Below are positions 27,749 to 37,950 of a DNA stretch of 63,140 bases, one piece after another. The translations under genes and the position numbers were made by a program. Origin of the DNA: Sphingobacteriales bacterium (GTDB taxonomy: Bacteria > Bacteroidota > Bacteroidia > Sphingobacteriales > Sphingobacteriaceae); NCBI GenBank assembly GCA_004293485.1, contig RDYW01000041.1, positions 1 through 63,140 of the forward strand, written 5' to 3'. Under the pieces are notes generated by a model. That model did not search any database, was not told the origin of the DNA, and saw only the letters and a list, made by a program, of their open reading frames with translations. Within the stretch, counting starts at the first letter, position 1, and the number at the start of each line of letters is the position of its first letter.

Positions 27749-28840
27749 TTACATGTATTTTTTCATTACCGCTTTTGTTGCTTCTAGGTATTGATGACCC
27801 CATTTTTCACAAGGTTCAAGATGGTTACCTTCTGCCCATTCGTTCCAAGCGTTTATAAATATAAAATTTTCCTCTGCAGATGGTGGGTTAAATTTGTTGC
27901 TTATATTTTCGAGCCATTTTTTATAAAGAGTTGGTGTTGAGTTTATGAAAATCCTACCACCACCATTTCTTCTCCTTACATAATTATCCCACATTGGTGT
28001 AATGCCTGGGTAAAGTAAATAACTTGTAGGAAATATCATGTTACAACAATAATCAACTAATTTTTTGTATTTGTAAACGTTATACTTTTGTTTTACTGTT
28101 AATTTTATACCTAGTTTTTTTAAAACGTATCCAATGTAATTATCTTCTCTTCTTAATGGTATTTCATTGGGTGGAAACATTGCGGCAAAATCAAGGCCGT
28201 AGCTTGAAGGATTAACACCGGCATCAAAAGACCAAAAAGAACCTAAATACAAGTTTTCAAAGCCATATTTTTTTGCTTCTTCTCGCCAAATATGCACTGT
28301 TCTTTTAATATCAGGAAACAACGAAGGTCTATAAATAATAAATAAAGGTTTGCCATCAACTTTTATATACCTTTCATCATTAAATACATTTTCACAAAGA
28401 AACTTAATGTGCTCACGATCATCATCATCGTTATAGTTTTGATGAAGTAAAATATCTTTATTTCTACCATCCCAGTTTCTAGACCAACTTTCATTTGCCC
28501 AACAAAAGCAAAAAGGAAAATCTGGCTTTTTTAATCGTAAAACTTCGTCGATAGGTTTTTGAAGCATTCTTTTACCATTAAACCAATAATGGTAATAACA
28601 AAAGCCTGATATACCGTTTGTTTTTGCTAATTCAACTTGTGCTTCTCTAACTTCTTCAAGTCGTAAATCATAAAAACCTAAATCGCTAGGTAAATGTGGT
28701 TGATATTGCCCTTTAACAATTTTTTTACCTTTTACTACATTTGTCCATTCGGTAAATCCATTTCCCCACCATTCGTTATTCTCTTTAAATGGATGAAACT
28801 GTGGTAAATAAATCGCTATTGCTCTAAGTTTTTTTTCCAT
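27749..28840 (-). CDS. WbsX-like / glycoside hydrolase family 99-like protein
   Basis: A 363-residue protein of the family often found in O-antigen and capsule loci and annotated as glycosyltransferase WbsX or GH99-like. It has IYLPQFHPFKENNEWWG near the start, WANESWSRNWDG in the middle and INAWNEWAEGNHLEP near the end, all hallmarks of the family. No signal peptide is seen, which suggests action in the cytoplasm or on the inner face. Whether it cuts or builds glycan is not settled for the family. It is packed between wzx and wzy (6 and 10 bases). Confidence 0.9.
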   Translation of the reverse strand: MEKKLRAIAIYLPQFHPFKENNEWWGNGFTEWTNVVKGKKIVKGQYQPHLPSDLGFYDLRLEEVREAQVELAKTNGISGFCYYHYWFNGKRMLQKPIDEVLRLKKPDFPFCFCWANESWSRNWDGRNKDILLHQNYNDDDDREHIKFLCENVFNDERYIKVDGKPLFIIYRPSLFPDIKRTVHIWREEAKKYGFENLYLGSFWSFDAGVNPSSYGLDFAAMFPPNEIPLRREDNYIGYVLKKLGIKLTVKQKYNVYKYKKLVDYCCNMIFPTSYLLYPGITPMWDNYVRRRNGGGRIFINSTPTLYKKWLENISNKFNPPSAEENFIFINAWNEWAEGNHLEPCEKWGHQYLEATKAVMKKYM

Positions 28841-28846
28841 AGGTAA

Positions 28847-30346
28847 TTATTTTTTGATTAAACCAAAAATAAAAAGTTTGTCATTTGTATTTAATATTTT
28901 GAAATATATAATTGGTATAATTAAAACCGCAAATATTAATTCTATAATTATTATTTTAAGATATAAATTATCCAAAACGATCAAATCTTCAACAAAAAAC
29001 AAGAATATAAAAATTAAGAAAATAGGTAAAACTGGTTTTAAAAAAGAGTTTTTTAACAATTTAATTGTATCGTAATGCATAACTTTAGGGTAATAATATA
29101 TGTAATAAAAAAGCAGCTGCATTATGGTATATATCGTATATCCAATAACAACACCACCAACTTTAAAGTAACCTACCAAAAACCAAGCTAGTATAAGGGA
29201 AATAACTGTAGAAATACCCGACATATAAAGTATCTTTTTAAGATTGTTATTGGTTAAAACTAAACCTGATAATGCAGATATATGTGTACTTAATAATGAA
29301 ATTATCCACACATTTAACCAAACTACTAGATGTAAATAGCTTTTTCCAACATATATTTGAATAAATTCTTTTGAAACTAAAACAAAACCGAATATAATAC
29401 TTGCTAAAAAAATAGAAATATACTTTGTGCCATCAAAGGCAATTTGTAATTCTTTATTTTTGTCATCTAAAGCCCGAATTTTTGATGCAGTTGGTAATAT
29501 AACACCAACAAAACTGGTACCCACTATCAATATAACGTTTGCAAATCCTTCTAAAATACGATAGTCGGCAACACTTTCTATCCCAACTTTTGCACCTAAT
29601 ATCAATGGTCTTAAATAGTTAGCCGAAAACTGAAAAATACTAAAAGAAAAAATACTAATACTATATAACAACACACTATTAAATACATCTTTATAATATT
29701 TTGGTGTAAATGTAATTGTACTGTTTATTTTTTTTATTTTGAATACGTAGATAGGTAATGGTAGTAAAACAGATAATGTAGTTAATGCAAAGTAAATGAT
29801 TAAATCTAATTCAAAATATAATGCAATAAATATTAAAAAAAATTGTAAAACTTTTGGTATTAAAATAATACGTTGTTGCCAACCCAAAAGGTCGTTTGCT
29901 CTTATAAACTGTTCCAAAGAACTGGAAACCCAACTACCAAAGGATGTAATCATAAGTATGTAAAGCAAAATATCTAAAGTATTTTTTTGGTCGATATTTA
30001 AAGTAAATATTTTATCAGAAAATACTGAAATTAGGTAAACCAAACATAAATTTACAAAGCCAATTATTAAATATAAAACTAAGCTAGATGAGAATGCTTT
30101 TTTTAATTGTACTTTATCGTTTTTTACGATAAAACTTGAAAAAAATTTAACATTACCGGACGATAAACCCATATCCATTAATCTTAAATATACATTTATC
30201 GACATTGCCAGACCTATTATACCGTATTGCTCTTTCCCATAAACTGTAAGTAATATTGGTACAGAAATAAAACCATAAATAGCATTAATAAAATTATAAA
30301 GCACACTCCAAATTAAACCGCCAAATATTTTTTTAGAACTACTCAT
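28847..30346 (-). CDS. Oligosaccharide flippase, Wzx-like
   Basis: A 499-residue protein with about 12-14 membrane helices of the MOP exporter superfamily. The N-terminal SVLYNFINAIYGFISVPILLTVYGKEQYGI-type start (first helix, glycine-tyrosine turn) and GLAMSINVYLRLMDMGLSSG are typical of Wzx. It would move the lipid-linked repeat unit across the inner membrane. Its ATG overlaps the preceding stop by one base (TAATG). Helix count and the locus make the call strong. Confidence 0.92.
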   Translation of the reverse strand: MSSSKKIFGGLIWSVLYNFINAIYGFISVPILLTVYGKEQYGIIGLAMSINVYLRLMDMGLSSGNVKFFSSFIVKNDKVQLKKAFSSSLVLYLIIGFVNLCLVYLISVFSDKIFTLNIDQKNTLDILLYILMITSFGSWVSSSLEQFIRANDLLGWQQRIILIPKVLQFFLIFIALYFELDLIIYFALTTLSVLLPLPIYVFKIKKINSTITFTPKYYKDVFNSVLLYSISIFSFSIFQFSANYLRPLILGAKVGIESVADYRILEGFANVILIVGTSFVGVILPTASKIRALDDKNKELQIAFDGTKYISIFLASIIFGFVLVSKEFIQIYVGKSYLHLVVWLNVWIISLLSTHISALSGLVLTNNNLKKILYMSGISTVISLILAWFLVGYFKVGGVVIGYTIYTIMQLLFYYIYYYPKVMHYDTIKLLKNSFLKPVLPIFLIFIFLFFVEDLIVLDNLYLKIIIIELIFAVLIIPIIYFKILNTNDKLFIFGLIKK

Positions 30347-31626
30347 TATGAAAAAATTATTTTATACTTATTAATACCGTAACCTAGTGTTTTAGTTAAT
30401 AATACCTCAGCTTGTTTACTAACTTCGCTTAAATCTTTGTTCCTATATAATTCTATTAATTTTTCTAACTCCATTTCATTTAAAAACCTATCATTTAAAC
30501 CAATGTAATTTTCATTTTCACCCCTTACGTATCTAAAACAAAACATATCATAATACATAGCCTCGTAATAAACAGTAGTATTGTAACAAATAGAAAAATC
30601 ATATTTATTACAATTTAGTAATTCAGTTATAGTTAATGCTTTGGGTAGTAGCTCCAAATTATATTTATTGGCAATTATTTTTATAGCGTTCTCATCAGAA
30701 AAAGGATGGCATTTAACACTAAATTGGATACCAGTATTAATAGATACTTTGCCTATTAATTTTAATAATTCTAAGTTTTCCTTGTCGTAAATGTTTCTAG
30801 CTAAAAATACTATACAATTTTTAAACTTATTTTTAAGACTAATTAATTTTAATGGGTATTTAGCATTTCCAGCAACAATTATAGATTTATTTTTTACAGT
30901 TTTTGGGTAATTGGTTAATAAATCTGATTCGCTTGATTCACCCCACACTAGTATGGTATCAGCGTTTATATTTTCTCCTGTAACACAGTCAAATGGTTGA
31001 AAAATATTATATTTAATATATGACAAACCATGCGAAAGATGATAAGTTTTAACTCCCCTGCTTTTAAAGTATTGTGTTATAAGACTTTCTAAATCATATG
31101 CACTATTAAAAGCTACATACTTTTTATCAGTCAAATTTACATTGGCCATTAAATTAAACAAAGATTTGTAGGCATTTATGTATGACATTGTGCTTACTGC
31201 CAAATATAGCTTAATTTTAAAGCTATATTCACTATTTTCTTTGCTAAAGAAAAAAGCGAAACATTCATATATATCTTTAAAATTATGATTTAATGCTGTG
31301 AAACGATTTAAGCTTGATAACCTGACATGTCCATATTTTTTTATTGAGCCCAAACAACTTGAAATTAACTCTAAAGTATCATTTCGGTCATTAGCATTAG
31401 TAACTAAAATATCGTTAACTTCAAAAGATTCCTTTATTTGTTTAAAACATATTTGAGAAAAAAAAATCTTAAAAAAATCATAAAATGTCATTTTTGAAAA
31501 CAAATCTTCAAAATACACTATTTTAATAAATTCAGGTGTCAGTATTTTGTTATAGTAAACATTTTTATGTTTAAAATTAAATAATTTTTTAATTTTTTCA
31601 TAATCTTTGAACTTTGTGTTACTCAT
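30346..31626 (-). CDS. Putative GT-B glycosyltransferase, possibly CMP-sugar dependent
   Basis: I do not recognise a close family. Features seen: LSHGLSY near the middle, TILVWGESSESDLL, IVFLARNIYDKENLELLKLIG, VKCHPFSDENAI and ICYNTTVYYEAMYYDMF. These resemble GT-B enzymes such as polysialyltransferase-like and CDP-glycerol transferase-like groups, with a HP motif and a late Ser/Thr-Thr motif. The frame is open from 31674, but I chose ATG 31626, five bases after the stop of the CMP-sugar synthetase gene, giving 426 residues. Coupling to that gene suggests it may use the CMP-sugar made there. Confidence 0.6.
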   Translation of the reverse strand: MSNTKFKDYEKIKKLFNFKHKNVYYNKILTPEFIKIVYFEDLFSKMTFYDFFKIFFSQICFKQIKESFEVNDILVTNANDRNDTLELISSCLGSIKKYGHVRLSSLNRFTALNHNFKDIYECFAFFFSKENSEYSFKIKLYLAVSTMSYINAYKSLFNLMANVNLTDKKYVAFNSAYDLESLITQYFKSRGVKTYHLSHGLSYIKYNIFQPFDCVTGENINADTILVWGESSESDLLTNYPKTVKNKSIIVAGNAKYPLKLISLKNKFKNCIVFLARNIYDKENLELLKLIGKVSINTGIQFSVKCHPFSDENAIKIIANKYNLELLPKALTITELLNCNKYDFSICYNTTVYYEAMYYDMFCFRYVRGENENYIGLNDRFLNEMELEKLIELYRNKDLSEVSKQAEVLLTKTLGYGINKYKIIFS

Positions 31627-31631
31627 AAAAA

Positions 31632-32309
31632 CTAAGCATATTTTTGTTTTAATGAGCCATCTTTTAAACTGCAATAAACTTGTTCAGCAATGTAAAAATC
31701 GAAAGGAGTATCAATATCTAAACTCTCAATTTCATCAGTAAGCATAAATAATGGTCTTACACCAACAATGTTTCTATATTTTATTAAATCCAACCTTGAA
31801 ATTAAACTAAGGCCAAAATTTAAAGCGCAAATATTTGGTAAATTTTGGCTTGCTGGCATATTATTGTGTTCGTAATTAACTGGTTTCCCATCTAGCCATA
31901 AAAATTCTTTAACCGATGACACAGTTGCTAAACTATCATTTGCATGACTATCAAGAAATGTTTTAATAGATGCATCGATGGTAGCTGGTTGTATAAAAGG
32001 TGAAGTGCAAGGGCAATAAGCAAAAATATCAGTTTGGGTAACCTCGCCCATATGTACAAAAAACTCTCCTGTTGTACATTCAGAAGATGCAAAATATGCC
32101 TCACGTTTATGAAAAGAAACTCCTTTGGCTTTTGCAATCTCAATGGCTTCATCCGAATCGGTATTAACTATAATTTCATCAATACCTTTAACTTTTAAAA
32201 GGTTATCAATTTTGAATGAAAGTAATGTGGTATCACCAAAAGGCTTCAAATTCTTATTTTTAACCCTTTGTGATCCAATTCTAATAGGTATTACAGCAGT
32301 TATTTTCAT
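31632..32309 (-). CDS. Acylneuraminate cytidylyltransferase family (CMP-sugar synthetase)
   Basis: A 225-residue NeuA/KdsB-type enzyme that joins CMP to a nonulosonic or related acidic sugar. The start ITAVIPIRIGSQRVKNKNLK gives the RxxSxRxxxK nucleotide loop in a slightly changed form (Gly for Ala), and later YCPCTSPFIQPATID and DIDTPFDFYIAEQ hold the metal-binding aspartate region. No neuB, neuC or pseudaminic-acid genes are present in the window, so the sugar is not identified. It is upstream of, and nearly touching, the GT-B gene. Confidence 0.88.
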   Translation of the reverse strand: MKITAVIPIRIGSQRVKNKNLKPFGDTTLLSFKIDNLLKVKGIDEIIVNTDSDEAIEIAKAKGVSFHKREAYFASSECTTGEFFVHMGEVTQTDIFAYCPCTSPFIQPATIDASIKTFLDSHANDSLATVSSVKEFLWLDGKPVNYEHNNMPASQNLPNICALNFGLSLISRLDLIKYRNIVGVRPLFMLTDEIESLDIDTPFDFYIAEQVYCSLKDGSLKQKYA

Positions 32310-32361
32310 ATTGTATGTATTAATATAAGTAATTAAAGTTTTTAATTAAGTTATGTCAAAA

Positions 32362-33351
32362 TTAAATTCGCATATACCCAGCAAAATCATTATGTTCCTT
32401 ATTGTACAAAGCCTCTTGCGAAAGTGATTTAAAATACGTGTATGTTTTTTCTAAACCATTTTTCCTATTTACTTTAGGCTCCCAGCCTAATAGTTGCTTG
32501 GCTAAAGTTATATCGGGTTGGCGTTGTTTGGGGTCATCAACAGGTAGGTTATGGTAAATTATTTTTTGGTTGGCACCTGTTAAAGCCAGTATTTCTTCGG
32601 CAAAATCTTTAATGGTAATTTCATCGGGGTTGCCTATGTTTACTGGGCTGGCGTAATCGCTATGCAATAAACGGTAAATGCCTTCCACCAAATCATCAAC
32701 ATAACAAAAAGCCCTTGTTTGGCTACCATCGCCAAATACGGTAAGGTCTTCGCCACGTATGGCTTGGCCTATAAAAGCGGGCAGTACTCGGCCATCGTTT
32801 AGGCGCATACGTGGGCCGTAGGTATTAAATATACGCACAATACGGGTTTCGAGGCCGTGGTAAGTGTGGTAAGCCATGGTAATGGCTTCTTGAAAACGTT
32901 TGGCTTCATCGTACACGCCACGTGGGCCTACGGGGTTTACATTTCCCCAGTAGTCTTCGGTTTGTGGGTGTACGGCAGGGTCGCCATATACTTCGCTGGT
33001 TGATGCTATAAGTAGCCTAGCTTTTTTTGCTTTGGCTAAGCCTAATAAGTTATGTGTGCCTAGCGAGCCTACTTTTAGGGTTTGTATAGGTATTTTTAAA
33101 TAATCGATAGGGCTGGCGGGCGATGCAAAGTGTAGCACATAATCTAAATGCCCTGGTATGTGTACGTATTTGCTTACATCGTGGTGGTAAAATTCAAAAT
33201 TGGGTAAAGGCATAAGGTGTTCGATATTTTGCATATCGCCCGTAATTAGGTTATCCATACCAATAACGTGGTATCCTTCGCTAATAAACCTATCGCACAG
33301 GTGCGAACCTAAAAAGCCGGCTGCGCCGGTAATTAATATTTTTTTGCTCAT
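32362..33351 (-). CDS. UDP-glucuronate decarboxylase (UDP-xylose synthase)
   Basis: Short-chain dehydrogenase-type enzyme that converts UDP-glucuronate to UDP-xylose. The protein has 329 residues. Visible motifs are [10 protein letters not shown] for [20 protein letters not shown], the catalytic YDEAK, and the Arg pair in [15 protein letters not shown] characteristic of UXS. Its ATG overlaps the ugd stop (TAATG), so the two steps UDP-glucose to UDP-glucuronate to UDP-xylose are coupled. The polymer therefore probably contains xylose, or an onward product. Confidence 0.93.
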   Translation of the reverse strand: MSKKILITGAAGFLGSHLCDRFISEGYHVIGMDNLITGDMQNIEHLMPLPNFEFYHHDVSKYVHIPGHLDYVLHFASPASPIDYLKIPIQTLKVGSLGTHNLLGLAKAKKARLLIASTSEVYGDPAVHPQTEDYWGNVNPVGPRGVYDEAKRFQEAITMAYHTYHGLETRIVRIFNTYGPRMRLNDGRVLPAFIGQAIRGEDLTVFGDGSQTRAFCYVDDLVEGIYRLLHSDYASPVNIGNPDEITIKDFAEEILALTGANQKIIYHNLPVDDPKQRQPDITLAKQLLGWEPKVNRKNGLEKTYTYFKSLSQEALYNKEHNDFAGYMRI

Positions 33352-34682
33352 TATATTGCTAATTTAGGTTGTAAACCAATACCATAATAATCAAATCCTG
33401 CTTTTGCAATATCATCGGCCTTGTACACGTTTCGGCCATCAAATATTACTCGGCCAGTCATCACATTTTTAATTTTTTCCCAGTTGGGTAATCTAAACTC
33501 GGCCCACTCGGTTACCAATAAAAGCGCATCGGCTCCTTTGGTGGCATCAAAAGCATCGTTGGTAAAAATTACACGTTCGTCGGCATAGTGTTTGGCTTCG
33601 TCCATAGCCACAGGGTCGTAGGCTAAAACCTTTGCGCCAGCTGCTAATAAGGCATCTATTAATATCAATGAGGGTGCTTCACGCATATCGTCGGTATTGG
33701 GTTTAAACGATAAGCCCCACATGGCAAAAGTTTTACCGTTTAAATCTCCCTTAAAATAGTTGTTAATTTTTTTAAATAAAACATGTTTTTGGTCGTCGTT
33801 TACTTCGTCAACGGCTTTTAAAATACGCATATTATACTTATAGTCATCGGCGGTGTGAAACAAAGCTTTTACATCTTTAGGAAAGCAGGAGCCACCATAA
33901 CCTATGCCAGGGTAAATAAAACGGTTGCCTATGCGAGGGTCGGAGCCTATGCCTTTGCGTACCGCATTTACATCGGCACCTACCAATTCGCACAGGTTGG
34001 CAATATCGTTCATAAACGATATTTTGGTGGCAAGCATGGCATTGGCGGCATATTTTGTCATCTCGGCCGATGGTATATCCATAAAATAAATTGGGTGGTC
34101 GTTAAGCACAAAAGGGGCGTATAAGCGGGCTAGGGTTTCTTTTGCTTTTTCGGACTCAACACCTATAACAATACGGTCGGGTTTTAAAAAATCATCCACC
34201 GCTGCGCCTTCTTTTAAAAACTCGGGGTTTGATGCTACATCGAATACAATATGGGCATTGCGCTTGGCCAATGCAGCCGCTATGCTTGCTTTTACTTTTT
34301 GTGCTGTACCCACAGGTACGGTACTTTTGGTAACCACAATGGTATAATCTTGTATGTAAGTGCCTACGGTATCGGCTACTTGTAATACATATTTTAAATC
34401 GGCACTGCCATCTTCGCCTGGGGGCGTACCTACGGCTACAAAAACCACTTCGGCTCCTTTAATGCTATCGGCAAAACTGGTGCTAAAACTTAGGCGACCT
34501 TTAGTAAAATTAGAGGTTACAATGGCATCTAAGCCTGGCTCAAAAATTGGAATAATTCCTTTTTTAAGGTTATCAATTTTTTTTTGATCTACATCAATAC
34601 AAATTACCTCGGTACCCACTTCGGCTAGGCAAGCACCAGTAACTAAGCCTACATAACCCGTACCTACTATTACAATTTTCAT
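33351..34682 (-). CDS. ugd: UDP-glucose 6-dehydrogenase
   Basis: Oxidises UDP-glucose to UDP-glucuronate with two NAD. The 443-residue protein starts with the Rossmann [17 protein letters not shown], has the catalytic cysteine in [14 protein letters not shown] and the late [16 protein letters not shown] segment. Length and motifs are standard. It is directly upstream of the decarboxylase gene and 14 bases downstream of the Wzc-like gene, so it belongs to the same transcript. Confidence 0.97.
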   Translation of the reverse strand: MKIVIVGTGYVGLVTGACLAEVGTEVICIDVDQKKIDNLKKGIIPIFEPGLDAIVTSNFTKGRLSFSTSFADSIKGAEVVFVAVGTPPGEDGSADLKYVLQVADTVGTYIQDYTIVVTKSTVPVGTAQKVKASIAAALAKRNAHIVFDVASNPEFLKEGAAVDDFLKPDRIVIGVESEKAKETLARLYAPFVLNDHPIYFMDIPSAEMTKYAANAMLATKISFMNDIANLCELVGADVNAVRKGIGSDPRIGNRFIYPGIGYGGSCFPKDVKALFHTADDYKYNMRILKAVDEVNDDQKHVLFKKINNYFKGDLNGKTFAMWGLSFKPNTDDMREAPSLILIDALLAAGAKVLAYDPVAMDEAKHYADERVIFTNDAFDATKGADALLLVTEWAEFRLPNWEKIKNVMTGRVIFDGRNVYKADDIAKAGFDYYGIGLQPKLAI

Positions 34683-34696
34683 GCTATATTGTATTG

Positions 34697-37108
34697 TTAT
34701 TTATTAAAAATTTTATCTAAAAATGATTTCTTTTTTTCGGGTTCGTTGCCGTAACCGTAGCCATAACTATATCCGTAGCCATAACCGTAACCATAGCCAT
34801 AACCATAACCATTATTTTTACCAATATCGTTAACAATAATGGCTATTTTATTAAATTTTTGGTTGCGGTATAGTTCATCGGGTATGTTTAATTGCTCTTT
34901 GTGGGTGTATTTTTGCCTTACTAGGTATAGGGCTAAGTCGCTATAATCGTTTAGTAATTGGGCATCGGCCACTAGGCCTATGGGTGGTGCATCCATAATA
35001 ATATAGTCGAATTCAGCTTTTAATATTTCCATTAAAGCCATCATACGTGGGTTTAAAATGGTTTCGGCTGGGTTGGGCGGTATAGGCCCTGCACTAATTA
35101 CAAAAAGATTGGTGTGTATATTGGTGGGTAAAATAATATCGCTGGCGTTAAGTGTTTCGTCGATAATATAATTGGTAAAACCAAAGCTACCTGGCATGCT
35201 AAGGTTTTGCGATAGCTTGGGTTTGCGTAAGTCTAACTCCATTAATAATACTTTTTTACCCGAAATAGCTAGTGCTGCACCTAAGTTTACAGCCGTAAAT
35301 GATTTTCCTTCGCCCGACATGCTGGAAGTCATTAAAATAGTATTGCCCTTTTTGGGAGCGATAAAAAACTGTAAATTGGTACGCAAGGCTCTAAACTGTT
35401 CGGATATGGGCGACCTAGCATCTTCTACTACCACCACGCTTTCTTGGCTGTCGTTATGGCTAATTTCGCCTACCACAGGTATGGCTGTTTTTCTTTCGAT
35501 ATCTTGTTTGTTTAAAACTTTAACGTTTAATAATTCAATAGCATAAATTCTTAACAATGGTAAAATTAAACCAATTAAGAAAGCTATAGTTAAAATGGTT
35601 GTTTTTTTGGGGCTAATAGGATTAAAATCTGATTTTGGGGGATCGATAATTCTGGAGCTTGATATATTAGATGTTTTAGAAATAGCGGTTTCTTCGCGTT
35701 TTTGTAACAAGTAAATATATAACTCTTGCTTAATGCGTTGCTGCCTTGCCAAATCAAGGTAAGTACGCTCTTGGGCTGGTACACTTCTAATTAATCCATC
35801 AACTTTATTTATGCTGTTAAGCAAATCTTTTTTACTAATTATAAACGAGCGTTTGGTATTACTTAAATTAGAAAGCATATTTAAGCGCAAATCGGCCACG
35901 CGTTGTTTTAAATTAATAACATAGGGGTTGTTTTCGGTTGAGCTTAAAAGCAAACGGTCAATCTCAAGTAAAAACCCATTGTATTTTTCTACCAAACCAA
36001 CAAAAACAGGGTCTTGAGGCAAAATAGAACCTGGTACTACCCGTTTATTTGTACGTTCATCTTTTAAATACACTACAAGCGCATCTAAAATAGAGATTTG
36101 AGTTTCGATTTCGGCTAGTTTTTTAACATAATCGCTGGTATTGTTTACCAATAATCTAGATTGTTCGTGTATATCAGCAATCTTGTTGCTTTGTTTAAAG
36201 TTTTGTATGTTACCTTCTACATCACCTAATTCGCGACCAACATACATCAACCTGTTTTCTATAAATTGTATGGTGCTATCGGCAATTTCGTTTTTATCGG
36301 TAATGCTTTGTTGTAAGTATTCTTTAATTAATTGATTTAATATGTCTTCACCTTTTTTAGGTATGGGGTAGTTTATTTCTAAGTTTATGGTAGTAACCAA
36401 TTTGTTGGGTACACTAACTACGAGTTCTTTTTGAAAATTTGTTACCGTAGCATCAAAGGCGTTAACTTTGAAACTGTATTTTGATGAACCCCAACTTACT
36501 GCAGGGTTTTTGGATATTTGTAAGCAACCTATACCCCTAATGGTAAAGGGTTTGCCAAAAGTTACTGTTTTTTTAACTTCTGTTTTTTGTAAACTATCTA
36601 CATATTCGATTTCTAAGTTATTGTTTACAATTTGGTTAATGCTAACTATTGTAGATTGTATGGTATCAATAGGGCTAAGTATATCTACTTTAAATGGGGT
36701 TTTGTATAATTCAACTAGTTTAATTTTGCCTTGTCGGTAATAAATAATGTTTAAATCCATACCTCTAACCACTTTTTCCATTAAAAACCTGGTTTTTAGT
36801 ATTTCGGCTTCGTTATCTACACTGCTTTTACCCCCTAGTAAGCTACTTATGTCGCCACCAAATAAATCGGCACCTAAACCACCACCGGCACCTTTTTTTT
36901 CATCTACTACCAAAACGTTGGCATGTATTTTAAAAATAGGTGTAGTATATCTTAAATAAATGTAAGCAGCTGTTAAGCATAGCGATATACTAAGTAATAG
37001 TATCCACCAGTCTTTAACCACTTTATAAAAAAACCCTTTAAAATCAAAGTTTTCTTCGGTTTCTGTAAAATTAATTGCGTTGTTTTCGGATGTGTTATTA
37101 TTCATCAA
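34697..37108 (-). CDS. Polysaccharide co-polymerase / tyrosine kinase, Wzc-like
   Basis: An 803-residue BY-kinase that controls chain length and export of the polysaccharide. It has a Wzz domain with TM1 at about 30-52, a long coiled-coil periplasmic region, TM2 at about 507-525, then a kinase domain. The kinase has Walker A in [13 protein letters not shown] (about residue 598), Walker A' in [12 protein letters not shown] and Walker B in [10 protein letters not shown]. The C-terminus carries ten tyrosines in alternating Gly-Tyr repeats, the usual place for autophosphorylation, here in unusually regular form. It lies between the Wza-like gene and ugd. Confidence 0.95.
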   Translation of the reverse strand: MMNNNTSENNAINFTETEENFDFKGFFYKVVKDWWILLLSISLCLTAAYIYLRYTTPIFKIHANVLVVDEKKGAGGGLGADLFGGDISSLLGGKSSVDNEAEILKTRFLMEKVVRGMDLNIIYYRQGKIKLVELYKTPFKVDILSPIDTIQSTIVSINQIVNNNLEIEYVDSLQKTEVKKTVTFGKPFTIRGIGCLQISKNPAVSWGSSKYSFKVNAFDATVTNFQKELVVSVPNKLVTTINLEINYPIPKKGEDILNQLIKEYLQQSITDKNEIADSTIQFIENRLMYVGRELGDVEGNIQNFKQSNKIADIHEQSRLLVNNTSDYVKKLAEIETQISILDALVVYLKDERTNKRVVPGSILPQDPVFVGLVEKYNGFLLEIDRLLLSSTENNPYVINLKQRVADLRLNMLSNLSNTKRSFIISKKDLLNSINKVDGLIRSVPAQERTYLDLARQQRIKQELYIYLLQKREETAISKTSNISSSRIIDPPKSDFNPISPKKTTILTIAFLIGLILPLLRIYAIELLNVKVLNKQDIERKTAIPVVGEISHNDSQESVVVVEDARSPISEQFRALRTNLQFFIAPKKGNTILMTSSMSGEGKSFTAVNLGAALAISGKKVLLMELDLRKPKLSQNLSMPGSFGFTNYIIDETLNASDIILPTNIHTNLFVISAGPIPPNPAETILNPRMMALMEILKAEFDYIIMDAPPIGLVADAQLLNDYSDLALYLVRQKYTHKEQLNIPDELYRNQKFNKIAIIVNDIGKNNGYGYGYGYGYGYGYSYGYGYGNEPEKKKSFLDKIFNK
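34751..34810 (-). repeat. Six-base-period repeat coding the Gly-Tyr tail
   Basis: Ten tandem six-base units (variants of GGTTAT/GGCTAC) code for ten Gly-Tyr or Ser-Tyr pairs at the Wzc C-terminus. Gain or loss of units would keep the reading frame. Confidence 0.85.
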
Positions 37109-37109
37109 A

Positions 37110-37916
37110 TTATATTCTAGAAAATAAAATAACTAATACCGACATAATAGAACCAATAAGTGCAAAGGTTTGTGTACGGGCAGCATTAAGGGTTGCCGCT
37201 TTGGCTTTGTTGCCCTCGACATATATAATATCGTTTTGTTGTAAATAAAATGCAGGGGATTTAAACGTTTCTGATGAATTTAAGTTAAAACGATAAATAT
37301 CTTTTTTTCCATTATTTTCTCGTACTAGCATAATGTTTTCGCGTTTACCAAAAATAGTTAAATCGCCAGCTAAACCTAAAGCATCTAAAACAGAAATTTT
37401 TTCGTTAGGTAAAATGTAGGGGGCTGGCTTTGCTACTTCGCCTAAAATAGTAACTTTAAAATTTGCAAACCTAACTTGTACCGATGGTTGTTTATAAAAT
37501 TCGCTTGCCTTGTTTCTTATAAGTTCCCTAGCTTCGATGGTGCTTAAACCTATTAATTTTAACTTGCCTAACATAGGTAATTCTATAAAACCATCCTTAT
37601 CAACCAAAAAACCAGATATTTGAGCATTAGGTGCAACTACAGTACCTAAGCTAACCCCTACAGAAGGCATTGTTGTTATTTGATTTACACTTGTGGCGTT
37701 TAAAGGATCTATGGTTTGTATGGTAATAGATAAAATATCGTCGGCTTTTATTTTTAGTTCGGTGTAAGCTGTTTCTGAAATTGATTGCAATTTATCAATG
37801 TCTTGCAAGTCTCTAAAATAAGCTATTTTTTTATAGTTGTTACAGGCACTCAGGTAAACACATAGTGCAACTAAAAACAAATTTATTTTTACTGTAGATG
37901 AAATCATCATGGGCAT
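37110..37916 (-). CDS. Polysaccharide export outer-membrane lipoprotein, Wza-like
   Basis: A 268-residue lipoprotein with the lipobox LSAC at about residue 25. It then has the polysaccharide-export domain (ADDILSITIQTIDP) and SLBB-type segments (GFLVDKDGFIELPMLGKLKL, VTILGEVAKPAPYILP). A C-terminal hydrophobic helix, about 243-262, could cross the outer membrane as in Wza. It forms the exit channel for the polymer and partners the Wzc-like protein; the stop lies one base before the wzc start. Confidence 0.93.
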   Translation of the reverse strand: MPMMISSTVKINLFLVALCVYLSACNNYKKIAYFRDLQDIDKLQSISETAYTELKIKADDILSITIQTIDPLNATSVNQITTMPSVGVSLGTVVAPNAQISGFLVDKDGFIELPMLGKLKLIGLSTIEARELIRNKASEFYKQPSVQVRFANFKVTILGEVAKPAPYILPNEKISVLDALGLAGDLTIFGKRENIMLVRENNGKKDIYRFNLNSSETFKSPAFYLQQNDIIYVEGNKAKAATLNAARTQTFALIGSIMSVLVILFSRI

Positions 37917-37950
37917 TCTTTTTTTTCAAATCTATAATAATATTTAAAAC

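Noticed and set aside
31627..31674. 16-residue extension of the GT-B gene
   Set aside because: It would overlap the CMP-sugar synthetase by 43 bases; ATG 31626 gives normal spacing.
34740..34815. Tandem repeat considered as a CRISPR-like array
   Set aside because: Six-base units with no spacers, coding a Gly-Tyr tail within wzc.
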